DNA of 5,124 nucleotides from Methanoregulaceae archaeon (GTDB lineage: Archaea > Halobacteriota > Methanomicrobia > Methanomicrobiales > Methanospirillaceae): positions 1 through 5,124 of the forward strand of contig JAJRBP010000087.1 in the NCBI GenBank assembly GCA_028679405.1. Direction: 5' to 3'. Of this stretch, positions 1 to 4,123 are shown piece by piece. The translations under genes were made by a program, and so were the position numbers. Position 1 is the first letter of the stretch. Every line of letters starts with the position of its first letter. The notes under the pieces were generated by a model that searched no databases, was not told the DNA's origin, and was given only the letters and a program-made list of their open reading frames with translations.

Positions 1-58
1 ATTTCACCGCGGAGTTCTCAAGGGGAGCGTACTGGTGGGCCTCGTGCATCGGTTTCAC
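1..58 (-). CDS. AmmeMemoRadiSam radical SAM enzyme (AmrS-like), N-terminal fragment cut by window edge
   Basis: Only the first 19 codons are inside the window. From a GTG at 58 the frame reads VKP followed by MHEAHQYAPLENSAVK, and it is open to the left edge. The pattern (M-x-E-A, then an aromatic residue, a short leucine-containing stretch and V-[RK]) matches the start of COG1180/AmrS-type radical SAM enzymes. In these the next residue is usually the Cys of a CxxC motif, and the one remaining base here is T, as a Cys codon needs. A strong Shine-Dalgarno GGAGGT lies at 62-67. It is 3 nt from the GTG at 58 and 12 nt from an in-frame ATG at 49, so the start is uncertain; the ATG gives the more family-like N-terminus. 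The gene begins 32 nt after the zinc-ribbon gene on the same strand, so the two are probably co-transcribed. The family lies near Memo and AMMECR1 homologues, whose joint role is unclear. Identification rests on about 16 residues and is tentative. Confidence 0.5.
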   Translation of the reverse strand, partial: MKPMHEAHQYAPLENSAVK

Positions 59-61
59 TAG

Positions 62-67
62 ACCTCC
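62..67 (-). promoter_or_regulatory. Shine-Dalgarno GGAGGT ahead of the partial radical SAM gene
   Basis: Read on the minus strand this is GGAGGT, a six-base match to the complement of the archaeal 16S 3' end. It lies in the 32-nt gap after the zinc-ribbon stop codon. It argues that a translated gene really runs leftward off the window here. The spacing is short for the GTG at 58 and long for the ATG at 49. Confidence 0.6.
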
Positions 68-90
68 ATGGGCGGATCGGGTATTGAGGG

Positions 91-273
91 TTACGGTCCC
101 CGGTCCCCGCCGGATGGGGAAGCCCGGGTATCGTCATTCTCCGATCCTTCAGGATCGATCTCGAGCACGAAGGAACCGCGGTACCCGCACGCCTTGCACT
201 GGTACACCTGTCCAAGGTTCCCTCCCGTTACCCAGAAAATATCCGTACTTCTGCAGGCCGGACAACAGAGCAT
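91..273 (-). CDS. Small zinc-ribbon protein, function unknown (60 aa)
   Basis: A 60-residue protein with two CxxC knuckles: CPAC (Cys4, Cys7) near the N-terminus and CKAC (Cys26, Cys29) after an 18-residue spacer. The second is followed by GYRGSFVLEID. This is the usual layout of a one-domain archaeal zinc ribbon, with four Cys binding one Zn. The last 20 residues are acidic to polar (PEGSENDD, then ASPSGGDRGP) and look disordered. I do not recognise a specific family or role; nucleic-acid or protein contact is typical of zinc ribbons but is inference here. I chose the ATG at 273 over one at 345 because a TATA box (298-305) lies 32 nt upstream, placing transcription start almost on this ATG. 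The longer form would have to be transcribed from beyond that box. There is no Shine-Dalgarno, which fits a leaderless mRNA. The gene is divergent from pyrH and probably the first gene of an operon with the radical SAM gene. Confidence 0.75.
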   Translation of the reverse strand: MLCCPACRSTDIFWVTGGNLGQVYQCKACGYRGSFVLEIDPEGSENDDTRASPSGGDRGP

Positions 274-297
274 GAGGAAGGTTCTCTTCTTCCAGGG

Positions 298-305
298 ATT
301 TATAT
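298..305 (-). promoter_or_regulatory. TATA box of the zinc-ribbon gene
   Basis: The minus strand reads ATATAAAT, a near-ideal archaeal TATA box in an otherwise GC-rich surrounding. Transcription normally starts about 25 nt downstream, here around 273-277, i.e. at or a few bases before the ATG at 273. The transcript is therefore predicted to be leaderless. No purine-rich BRE is evident immediately upstream (CCCGCC). Confidence 0.6.
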
Positions 306-353
306 GGCGGGGTATCGTCAGCGGGGCCGTGAACGTTCGCCTCACCCGTCTGG

Positions 354-361
354 TTTAATAG
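354..361 (+). promoter_or_regulatory. TATA box of pyrH
   Basis: TTTAATAG is the most AT-rich stretch ahead of pyrH and sits 35 nt upstream of its ATG. The predicted transcription start (about 380-386) leaves a leader of only a few bases, matching the absence of a Shine-Dalgarno sequence before the ATG. Together with the zinc-ribbon TATA box it forms a compact divergent promoter region. Confidence 0.5.
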
Positions 362-388
362 TTTCCGGCTCCGATCTCTGTCACAACT

Positions 389-1096
389 ATGAAAAAGACC
401 CTTGTCCTCTCTCTCGGCGGTTCGGTCCTCATCCCGTCGCTCGAGGAGAACCGAATCGGGGCCTACGTCCCCGTACTCACGAAGATCGCTGCCGCCCACC
501 GGCTCTTCGTGGTGGTCGGAGGCGGCGGGGAGGCCCGCCGTTTCATCGCTGCAGCCAGGAACCTCGGGGCGGACGACGGGACCGCCGACGAGATCGGGAT
601 CGCGGTCACCCGGCTCAACGCCCGCCTCCTGATCGCAGGTCTCCGGGGCGCGGTTCACCCGGCACTCGCGCTGAGCCAGGACGAGGCGATCGCGAAGGGT
701 GAGTCCGGAAAGATCGTGGTGATGGGTGGGATCACTCCGGGCCAGACGACCGATGCGGTCTCCGCAGTCCTTGCCGAGCGGCTGGGGGCCGATCTCCTGA
801 TCAACCTGACCTCAGTGGACGGGGTGTACAGCGCGGACCCAAAGACCGATCCGGAGGCGAAACGCTACGACCGGCTCAGTCCGGTGGACCTCCTCGGCAT
901 CGTCAGGCTGGACCTGCTGACTGCCGGGGCCAACTCGGTGATGGACATGGTCGCGGCAAACGTCGTTGCGCGTTCCGGGGTTCCACTGGTCGTGATGGAC
1001 GGGAGAGACCCCGCGAACCTCGAGAAGGCAGTCTTTTCCGGGACGTTCAGGGGTACTGTGGTCGATCGGGAGAACCGGAAGGTCCTCCCACTGTAG
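389..1096 (+). CDS. pyrH: UMP kinase, archaeal type
   Basis: A 235-residue amino-acid-kinase-fold protein that phosphorylates UMP to UDP with ATP, a cytoplasmic step of pyrimidine nucleotide synthesis. Visible motifs, in order: the N-terminal phosphate-binding loop LSLGGS (residues 7-12), which lacks the long N-terminal extension of bacterial PyrH; VVVGGGGEARR (41-51), the second glycine-rich loop; MGGITPGQTTDAV (112-124), in the UMP-binding region; NLTSVDGVYSADP (139-151), the nucleotide-binding signature with its Asp and Tyr; and AGANSVMDMVAA (179-190) near the C-terminus. The length is normal for archaeal UMP kinases and all expected motifs are intact. The ATG at 389 is the natural start: it directly precedes the KKTLVLSLGGS strand and lies 35 nt from a TATA box. 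No Shine-Dalgarno is present, so translation is probably leaderless. It is divergent from the zinc-ribbon gene. A hairpin with a T run follows its stop. I see no sign of an operon partner. Confidence 0.95.
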   Translation: MKKTLVLSLGGSVLIPSLEENRIGAYVPVLTKIAAAHRLFVVVGGGGEARRFIAAARNLGADDGTADEIGIAVTRLNARLLIAGLRGAVHPALALSQDEAIAKGESGKIVVMGGITPGQTTDAVSAVLAERLGADLLINLTSVDGVYSADPKTDPEAKRYDRLSPVDLLGIVRLDLLTAGANSVMDMVAANVVARSGVPLVVMDGRDPANLEKAVFSGTFRGTVVDRENRKVLPL

Positions 1097-1115
1097 GGGG
1101 CGGTTCGTCCGCTCC

Positions 1116-1144
1116 CTGCCATCCGGTAATCGGCAGATATTTTT
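1116..1144 (+). terminator. Probable transcription terminator of pyrH
   Basis: CTGCC (1116-1120) pairs perfectly with GGCAG (1132-1136) around an 11-nt loop. It is followed after a few bases by a run of five T (1140-1144). It begins 19 nt after the pyrH stop. Archaeal termination depends mainly on the T run; the hairpin is weak, so this is a moderate call. The T run overlaps the likely tRNA promoter. Confidence 0.4.
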
Positions 1145-1145
1145 G
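1137..1145 (+). promoter_or_regulatory. Putative TATA-like box of the tRNA-Pro gene
   Basis: ATATTTTTG is the best AT-rich element upstream of the tRNA. It lies 29-37 nt before the mature 5' end, predicting a start near 1165 and a short 5' leader for RNase P to remove. CTAAAAG at 1156-1162 is closer but would start transcription inside the tRNA. It is not a classic TATA sequence, so confidence is limited. Confidence 0.35.
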
Positions 1146-1173
1146 AAAGAGCGACCTAAAAGCTGATCTCATC

Positions 1174-1248
1174 GGGGTAGTAGGGTAGCCTGGTCCATCC
1201 TAGAGCGTTTGGGACGCTTTGACGGCGGTTCGAATCCGCCCTACCCCA
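1174..1248 (+). tRNA. tRNA-Pro, anticodon UGG
   Basis: A complete cloverleaf can be folded by eye. The acceptor stem GGGGTAG (1174-1180) pairs fully with CTACCCC (1241-1247), and A1248 is the discriminator. The D arm begins GGGTAGCCTGG, with A14, the G18-G19 pair and A21, three pairs and a 13-22 mismatch. The anticodon stem GAGCG/CGCTT carries loop TTTGGGA (1208-1214), giving anticodon TGG at 1210-1212, which reads CCA and, by wobble, other Pro codons. The variable loop is four bases, TGAC. The T arm GGCGG/CCGCC holds the canonical TTCGAAT loop. A73 and anticodon bases G35 and G36 are as expected for prolyl-tRNA. CCA is not encoded (ATC follows), so it must be added by the CCA-adding enzyme. 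There is no intron in the anticodon loop. nth starts 39 nt downstream. Confidence 0.95.
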
Positions 1249-1278
1249 TCGGAAAGATTTCGCCGCCAGGCGCGTTTT

Positions 1279-1283
1279 GTGAT
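1279..1283 (+). promoter_or_regulatory. Ribosome-binding site deciding the nth start
   Basis: GTGAT matches the internal part of the full archaeal Shine-Dalgarno (GGAGGTGATCC) and ends 4 nt before the ATG at 1288. It supports that ATG over the open frame running back into the tRNA gene. The match is only five bases. Confidence 0.4.
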
Positions 1284-1287
1284 ACAC

Positions 1288-1950
1288 ATGGACAGGAGAA
1301 CGGCAGGAGAGATCCTCGGCATCCTCCGGGGGGCATACCCCGGGGCGATGAAGGACGGACGATACCATGCCCCGGCGTTCGAGGCCCTGATCACCACGAT
1401 CCTCTCCGCCCAGACCACGGACCGGTCGGTCGACCTTGTCCGCGGGCGGCTCTTCGGGAAGTACCCGACACCGGAAGCCCTCTCCCGGGCAGACACCGCT
1501 TCTGTGGAAGAGATCATCCATAGCACCGGGTTCTACCACGCGAAGGCACGCCACATCATCGCGGCCTCAAAGAGCCTCATCACCGATTTCGGAGGGACTG
1601 TCCCAAGGACGATGGAGGAGCTGGTCCGGATCCCCGGAGTCGGCAGGAAGACTGCAAACATCGTGCTGTACCATGTCTATGGGAAGAACGACGGGGTCGC
1701 GGTCGACACCCATGTCATGCGCCTCTCCGGGAGGATCGGGCTCTCCGACCGGAAGGACCAGGACGGTATCGAGCGGGACCTCATGGCCCTGTTCCCCGAA
1801 GATGCCTGGGGACCGGTAACCGATCTCCTGATCGCGCATGGTCGCGCGGTGTGCACTGCACGAAAGCCTGACTGCGGCCGGTGCATCATCAACCGGTTCT
1901 GCCGCTACTATCACGAGACGTTCCTTCCGCAGGCAGGCCGGTCCTCCTGA
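1288..1950 (+). CDS. nth: Endonuclease III (DNA glycosylase/AP lyase, [4Fe-4S])
   Basis: A 220-residue base-excision repair enzyme that removes oxidised pyrimidines and cleaves the abasic site by its lyase activity. The N-terminal half is helical, with FEALITTILSAQTTDRSV (31-48), the family's conserved LSAQTTD region. The helix-hairpin-helix follows with IPGVGRKTAN (115-124), whose Lys121 is the expected Schiff-base lysine. VDTHVMRL (139-146) contains the catalytic Asp140. The C-terminus carries the cluster ligands Cys189, Cys196, Cys199 and Cys205, spaced C-x6-C-x2-C-x5-C as in E. coli Nth. Length is normal and all key residues are present. The frame is open back into the tRNA gene, but the ATG at 1288 is preferred: GTGAT at 1279-1283 is a plausible ribosome site, and upstream residues would be encoded by the tRNA. 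A GTG at 1279 is a less likely alternative. It may be co-transcribed with the tRNA-Pro gene. It is convergent with the downstream permease gene. Confidence 0.95.
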   Translation: MDRRTAGEILGILRGAYPGAMKDGRYHAPAFEALITTILSAQTTDRSVDLVRGRLFGKYPTPEALSRADTASVEEIIHSTGFYHAKARHIIAASKSLITDFGGTVPRTMEELVRIPGVGRKTANIVLYHVYGKNDGVAVDTHVMRLSGRIGLSDRKDQDGIERDLMALFPEDAWGPVTDLLIAHGRAVCTARKPDCGRCIINRFCRYYHETFLPQAGRSS

Positions 1951-1954
1951 AGAT

Positions 1955-1970
1955 GCCGGGGATTCCCGGT
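1955..1970. terminator. Small GC-rich hairpin between convergent genes
   Basis: CCGGG (1956-1960) pairs with CCCGG (1965-1969) around GATT, with a flanking G-T closing pair, 5 nt after the nth stop. There is no T run next to it on the plus strand, so it could aid termination or be a chance structure of GC-rich DNA. The rest of the 105-nt convergent gap shows nothing else on the plus strand. Confidence 0.25.
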
Positions 1971-2035
1971 CCGTACCGGCCGGAATTACCCGGGCCGTGA
2001 GTCTGTTCGCCCCCGCAGAGAGTCAGGGACAAGGT

Positions 2036-2043
2036 AGAGAAAA
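2036..2043 (-). terminator. Short T-rich stretch after the PiT permease gene
   Basis: On the minus strand, 12 nt after the permease stop, the sequence reads TTTTCTCT. Pyrimidine and T-rich stretches can terminate archaeal transcription, and this is the only one in the convergent gap in that orientation. The run of only four T makes it a weak candidate. Confidence 0.25.
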
Positions 2044-2055
2044 CGCCCGGTGAGA

Positions 2056-3231
2056 TCAGCCGGTGATCACTGCGACCACGCGGTATGAGACGAATGAGAC
2101 GACGGCCGCGAGAGGGATGGTGATCAGCCAGGCGGTGATGATATCCCTGACCACCTCCCACCGCACGGCCTTCGACCCCCTGCTCGCGCCGACCCCGATG
2201 ACCGCCCCGTTGATTGCATGGGTCGAGGAGACAGGAATCCCTGCGATGGCGGTGACGGTGACGATGCCTCCCCCGGAGACTGCGGCAGCGAAACCCTGGT
2301 ACGGCCGGATCTTCGTGATATTTCTCGCAACCTTCTCGATGACACGCCATCCTCCGGCACAGGTCCCCGCCGCGATCGCCCCTGCGGATGCCACGGTAAC
2401 CCAGAGGGGAACGGAGAATGCGGGGAGCATGCCGGCGGCGAGGAGCAGCGCAACGATCACGCCCGTCGCGTGCTGGCCGTCGTTCGAACCGTGTGCAAGC
2501 GCCTGGAGGCCGCCTGCGGCGACGTGAAGCGGCCGGAACTCCCGTTTCATCCGGTTCTGCCTCGAGTACCGGAAAAGGTGGACTAGAAGGACATCGAGGA
2601 AGAACGCAAAAGAGAACCCGAGGGCGGGGGATATCACGATGAAGAGGACGATCACGAGAAGTCCGGAGACCTGGGCGAGGCCGGTAAGCATGAGGAATAC
2701 CGTCGCGACAGAGAATCCCGTTACCCCCCCTATCGCGGTTGAGATGCGAGTATTCTCACCGATATTCCGTGCAACCACGTAGAGCACGAGAGCGCCGGCG
2801 ACCATACCTGGAAGTCCCCAGGCAAGAACAATCGCGACCGTGGAAATGGGCGGGAGAATGACGGTTTCCAGGCCGCCGGCCGCGATACCAGCCCCAAGGA
2901 GGCCTCCCACCAGCGCATGGCTCGAGGAAAGCGGTACCCCGGACCTGATCGCGACCAGAACGAGGACGGTCGCGGAGCCGAGGCCTACCACGATCAACAG
3001 CGGGTGGAGGGATTCAGGCCGCAGGATCCCGACCCCGATGGTCTGCGCGATCGCGGTGGCAAGAACGAAAGGACCTGCGAAGTTGCATGCCCCTGCGATG
3101 AGGACCGCCCGGAGCGGGGTGATCGCCCTGGTCGCGACGATGGTAGCGATTGAATTCGCCACGTCGTTCGCACCGTTCACGAAGTTGAACAGGAGGGCAA
3201 GCCCGATACCGAGCAGGACGAGGGGGTCCAT
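2056..3231 (-). CDS. PiT-family inorganic phosphate (or sulfate) permease, GANDVANS type
   Basis: A 391-residue integral membrane protein with roughly ten hydrophobic segments, in the usual two-fold inverted arrangement of the PF01384 family. Repeat one has NGANDVANSIAT (19-30) and later VPLSSSHALVGG (99-110). Repeat two has AHGSNDGQHATG (246-257) and IPVSSTHAING (332-342). A hydrophilic stretch rich in Arg and Lys (about 221-234, RYSRQNRMKREF) separates the halves. Members move inorganic phosphate with Na+ or H+, or sulfate in CysP-like proteins; the substrate cannot be fixed from sequence. The GANDVAN form of the first signature resembles eukaryotic Pho-4 and CysP-like members more than E. 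coli PitA. The ATG at 3231 lies 4 nt after the DUF47 stop, with GTGA overlapping that stop as a likely ribosome site, so the two genes form an operon and are probably translationally coupled. The gene appears intact. Confidence 0.92.
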   Translation of the reverse strand: MDPLVLLGIGLALLFNFVNGANDVANSIATIVATRAITPLRAVLIAGACNFAGPFVLATAIAQTIGVGILRPESLHPLLIVVGLGSATVLVLVAIRSGVPLSSSHALVGGLLGAGIAAGGLETVILPPISTVAIVLAWGLPGMVAGALVLYVVARNIGENTRISTAIGGVTGFSVATVFLMLTGLAQVSGLLVIVLFIVISPALGFSFAFFLDVLLVHLFRYSRQNRMKREFRPLHVAAGGLQALAHGSNDGQHATGVIVALLLAAGMLPAFSVPLWVTVASAGAIAAGTCAGGWRVIEKVARNITKIRPYQGFAAAVSGGGIVTVTAIAGIPVSSTHAINGAVIGVGASRGSKAVRWEVVRDIITAWLITIPLAAVVSFVSYRVVAVITG

Positions 3232-3235
3232 GGAT

Positions 3236-3239
3236 TCAC
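3236..3239 (-). promoter_or_regulatory. Ribosome site of the permease embedded in the DUF47 stop
   Basis: The minus strand reads GTGA, containing the DUF47 TGA stop, then ATCC, then the permease ATG. GTGA-x-TCC resembles part of the full anti-16S sequence GGAGGTGATCC. A ribosome ending DUF47 would stop directly over the next start, which suggests coupled translation. The match is short. Confidence 0.4.
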
Positions 3240-3865
3240 GAGTGGCTTATCGCGATGTCGTTTAAGACATGGCCGAAGTCGTTGCACTTCTCGAGCACCT
3301 CGGCCATGTTCTCGTAGATGTCCTTGAGCTTGATCACATGCATCGGGTCGCCCGAGGTGAAGAGCCCGGGGATCGCGGTCGAGAGGAGCTCGAGCGAGAT
3401 ATTGTAGTGGCGGTTGATCTCGACGTATCCCTGCTGGACCTCGACCGGTTTCTTCAGCGTACGGAGACTTACGATCCCTTTCCTGATCTCGGCAGTCGAG
3501 AGACCGATGAGACGGGAGAACTCCCGCACGTTCTCATCCGCCTCGGTGATCCCGTAATTGCAGAGCTGGTGGGCGACCCAGTTGATCTGGTCGAGGACGT
3601 CGTCGAGGGCAGGGGCGAGGCGCGAGATCTCCTCTGGCTCGAGCGGCGTGATCAGCGACTGGTTCAGGCGCTCGTAGATCTGGCGGGTGATCCCGTCGCC
3701 CTCGTGCTCGAGCTGGTGGATCTCCCTGCAGAGCGGTGTCGATCCCTGGAGGGTGAGGGTGATCCGGTCGAGGAGAACTGCTGCCCTCTCGATGGTCCCT
3801 GCCATCTCGTCCAGGAGTTCGAAGAAAACACGGTCCTCGGGGAGTATCAGGTCCTTGATCCGCAT
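3236..3865 (-). CDS. DUF47/PhoU-like PiT accessory protein
   Basis: A 209-residue, almost wholly helical soluble protein of the DUF47 (PF01865) family, distantly PhoU-like and often encoded next to PiT permeases. Visible conserved parts are the IHQLEHEGDGIT motif (49-60, with Glu53, Glu55 and Asp57), LITPLEPEEI (71-80), LDDVLDQIN (87-95), and a C-terminal acidic helix containing DIYENMAEVLEKCND (182-196). In PhoU-like folds such acidic helices can bind metals, and here they are the probable site for that; this is family knowledge. The role is thought to be control of, or partnership with, the adjacent permease, but the mechanism is unsettled. The length is typical. The ATG at 3865 is chosen because MRIKDLILPE is a natural start and a TTAATC element lies 34 nt upstream. 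No Shine-Dalgarno is visible, so the transcript is probably leaderless. It is the first gene of a two-gene operon, with 4 nt to the permease ATG. Confidence 0.9.
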   Translation of the reverse strand: MRIKDLILPEDRVFFELLDEMAGTIERAAVLLDRITLTLQGSTPLCREIHQLEHEGDGITRQIYERLNQSLITPLEPEEISRLAPALDDVLDQINWVAHQLCNYGITEADENVREFSRLIGLSTAEIRKGIVSLRTLKKPVEVQQGYVEINRHYNISLELLSTAIPGLFTSGDPMHVIKLKDIYENMAEVLEKCNDFGHVLNDIAISHS

Positions 3866-3892
3866 GATTGTCCCGATCTGGGGCGTTCGTCC

Positions 3893-3900
3893 TGATTAAG
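3893..3900 (-). promoter_or_regulatory. TATA-like box of the DUF47-permease operon
   Basis: The minus strand reads CTTAATCA, with its core 34 nt upstream of the DUF47 ATG. That is the same distance as the TATA boxes of pyrH and the zinc-ribbon gene. It predicts a start within a few bases of the ATG. An alternative AT-rich site (GGTTATGAC, about 3923-3931) would give a leader of about 30-35 nt. Confidence 0.4.
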
Positions 3901-3929
3901 GATCCGCATGGACCGGCCCGGAAGTCATA

Positions 3930-4103
3930 ACCTGCCGGTGAAACATCGCGGAAATGAGGTGAGTCCTTCCTCCCGGCCAGTATGAATTTCAGCCTGGGTC
4001 GGGATGCTCTTACCCCTTCAGGAGGCGGCAGATATTCCCGTTGCTCATGCAGGATATCCTCAGATATTCCGGTTGCTCATGATCAGGCAGGATACCGGCA
4101 GGT
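3930..4103. repeat. 10-bp perfect inverted repeat enclosing the tandem repeat
   Basis: ACCTGCCGGT at 3930-3939 recurs as its exact reverse complement ACCGGCAGGT at 4094-4103. Together they bound a 174-bp block holding the tandem repeat. The match does not extend further, and no flanking target-site duplication is visible, so a miniature inverted-repeat element is possible but unproven. Two sites for one regulator, or chance, are the alternatives. Confidence 0.35.
4029..4094. repeat. Two-copy imperfect tandem repeat
   Basis: Copy one (4029-4056) and copy two (4061-4094) share CAGATATTCC, then C or G, then GTTGCTCAT, and then GCAGGATA. There is one substitution, and copy two has a 6-nt insertion (GATCAG at 4081-4086) before the last block. 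The copies start exactly 32 nt apart, and a 10-nt palindrome AGGATATCCT (4051-4060) spans the junction. The array ends 29 nt beyond the stop of the upstream permease and begins about 164 nt ahead of the DUF47 start. Function is unknown: paired operators, an RNA structure at the 3' end of the permease mRNA, or a simple duplication are all possible. Confidence 0.75.
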
Positions 4104-4123
4104 GAAGAATACAGGTTACCCGG

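Larger units (their letters stand above)
3866..4123. other. 258-nt intergenic region between the two transporter units
   Basis: No convincing gene is present. A 65-codon plus-strand frame starting at 3982 runs into the antisense of the second permease and has no recognisable features. The region holds the putative operon promoter near 3893-3900, a two-copy imperfect tandem repeat at 4029-4094, and a 10-bp inverted repeat at 3930-3939 and 4094-4103. I see no clear riboswitch, small RNA gene or strong terminator for the upstream permease. Confidence 0.6.

Noticed and set aside
2..58. Plus-strand frame ending at a TAG (56-61 region) that could be the C-terminus of an upstream gene
   Set aside because: It is the antisense of the minus-strand gene start, which has a perfect Shine-Dalgarno and a family-like N-terminus. 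The plus-strand peptide matches nothing I recognise.
91..345. Longer zinc-ribbon protein starting at ATG 345
   Set aside because: The TATA box at 298-305 lies inside this extension, and the added 24 residues show no zinc-ribbon features. The ATG at 273 fits the promoter.
149..658. 169-codon minus-strand frame across the divergent promoters and the start of pyrH
   Set aside because: It is antisense to pyrH and the promoter region, with low-complexity Asp, Glu, Gly and Arg-rich composition typical of shadow frames in GC-rich DNA.
1156..1162. CTAAAAG as the tRNA promoter TATA box
   Set aside because: It is only 12-18 nt before the mature tRNA, so transcription would begin inside the tRNA sequence.
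1219..1287. N-terminal extension of endonuclease III beginning inside the tRNA gene
   Set aside because: Codons would overlap the T arm and acceptor stem of tRNA-Pro, and the family does not need these residues. The ATG at 1288 has a ribosome site.
3269..3895. 208-codon plus-strand frame covering nearly all of the DUF47 gene
   Set aside because: It mirrors the coding frame of a clear DUF47 gene and its Asp, Glu, Val and Leu-rich content follows from complementary codons. No domain or ribosome site is visible.
4029..4094. Possible small CRISPR array
   Set aside because: There are only two repeat copies, the space between matched blocks is a few bases rather than a spacer of 30-40 nt, and no cas genes are in view.
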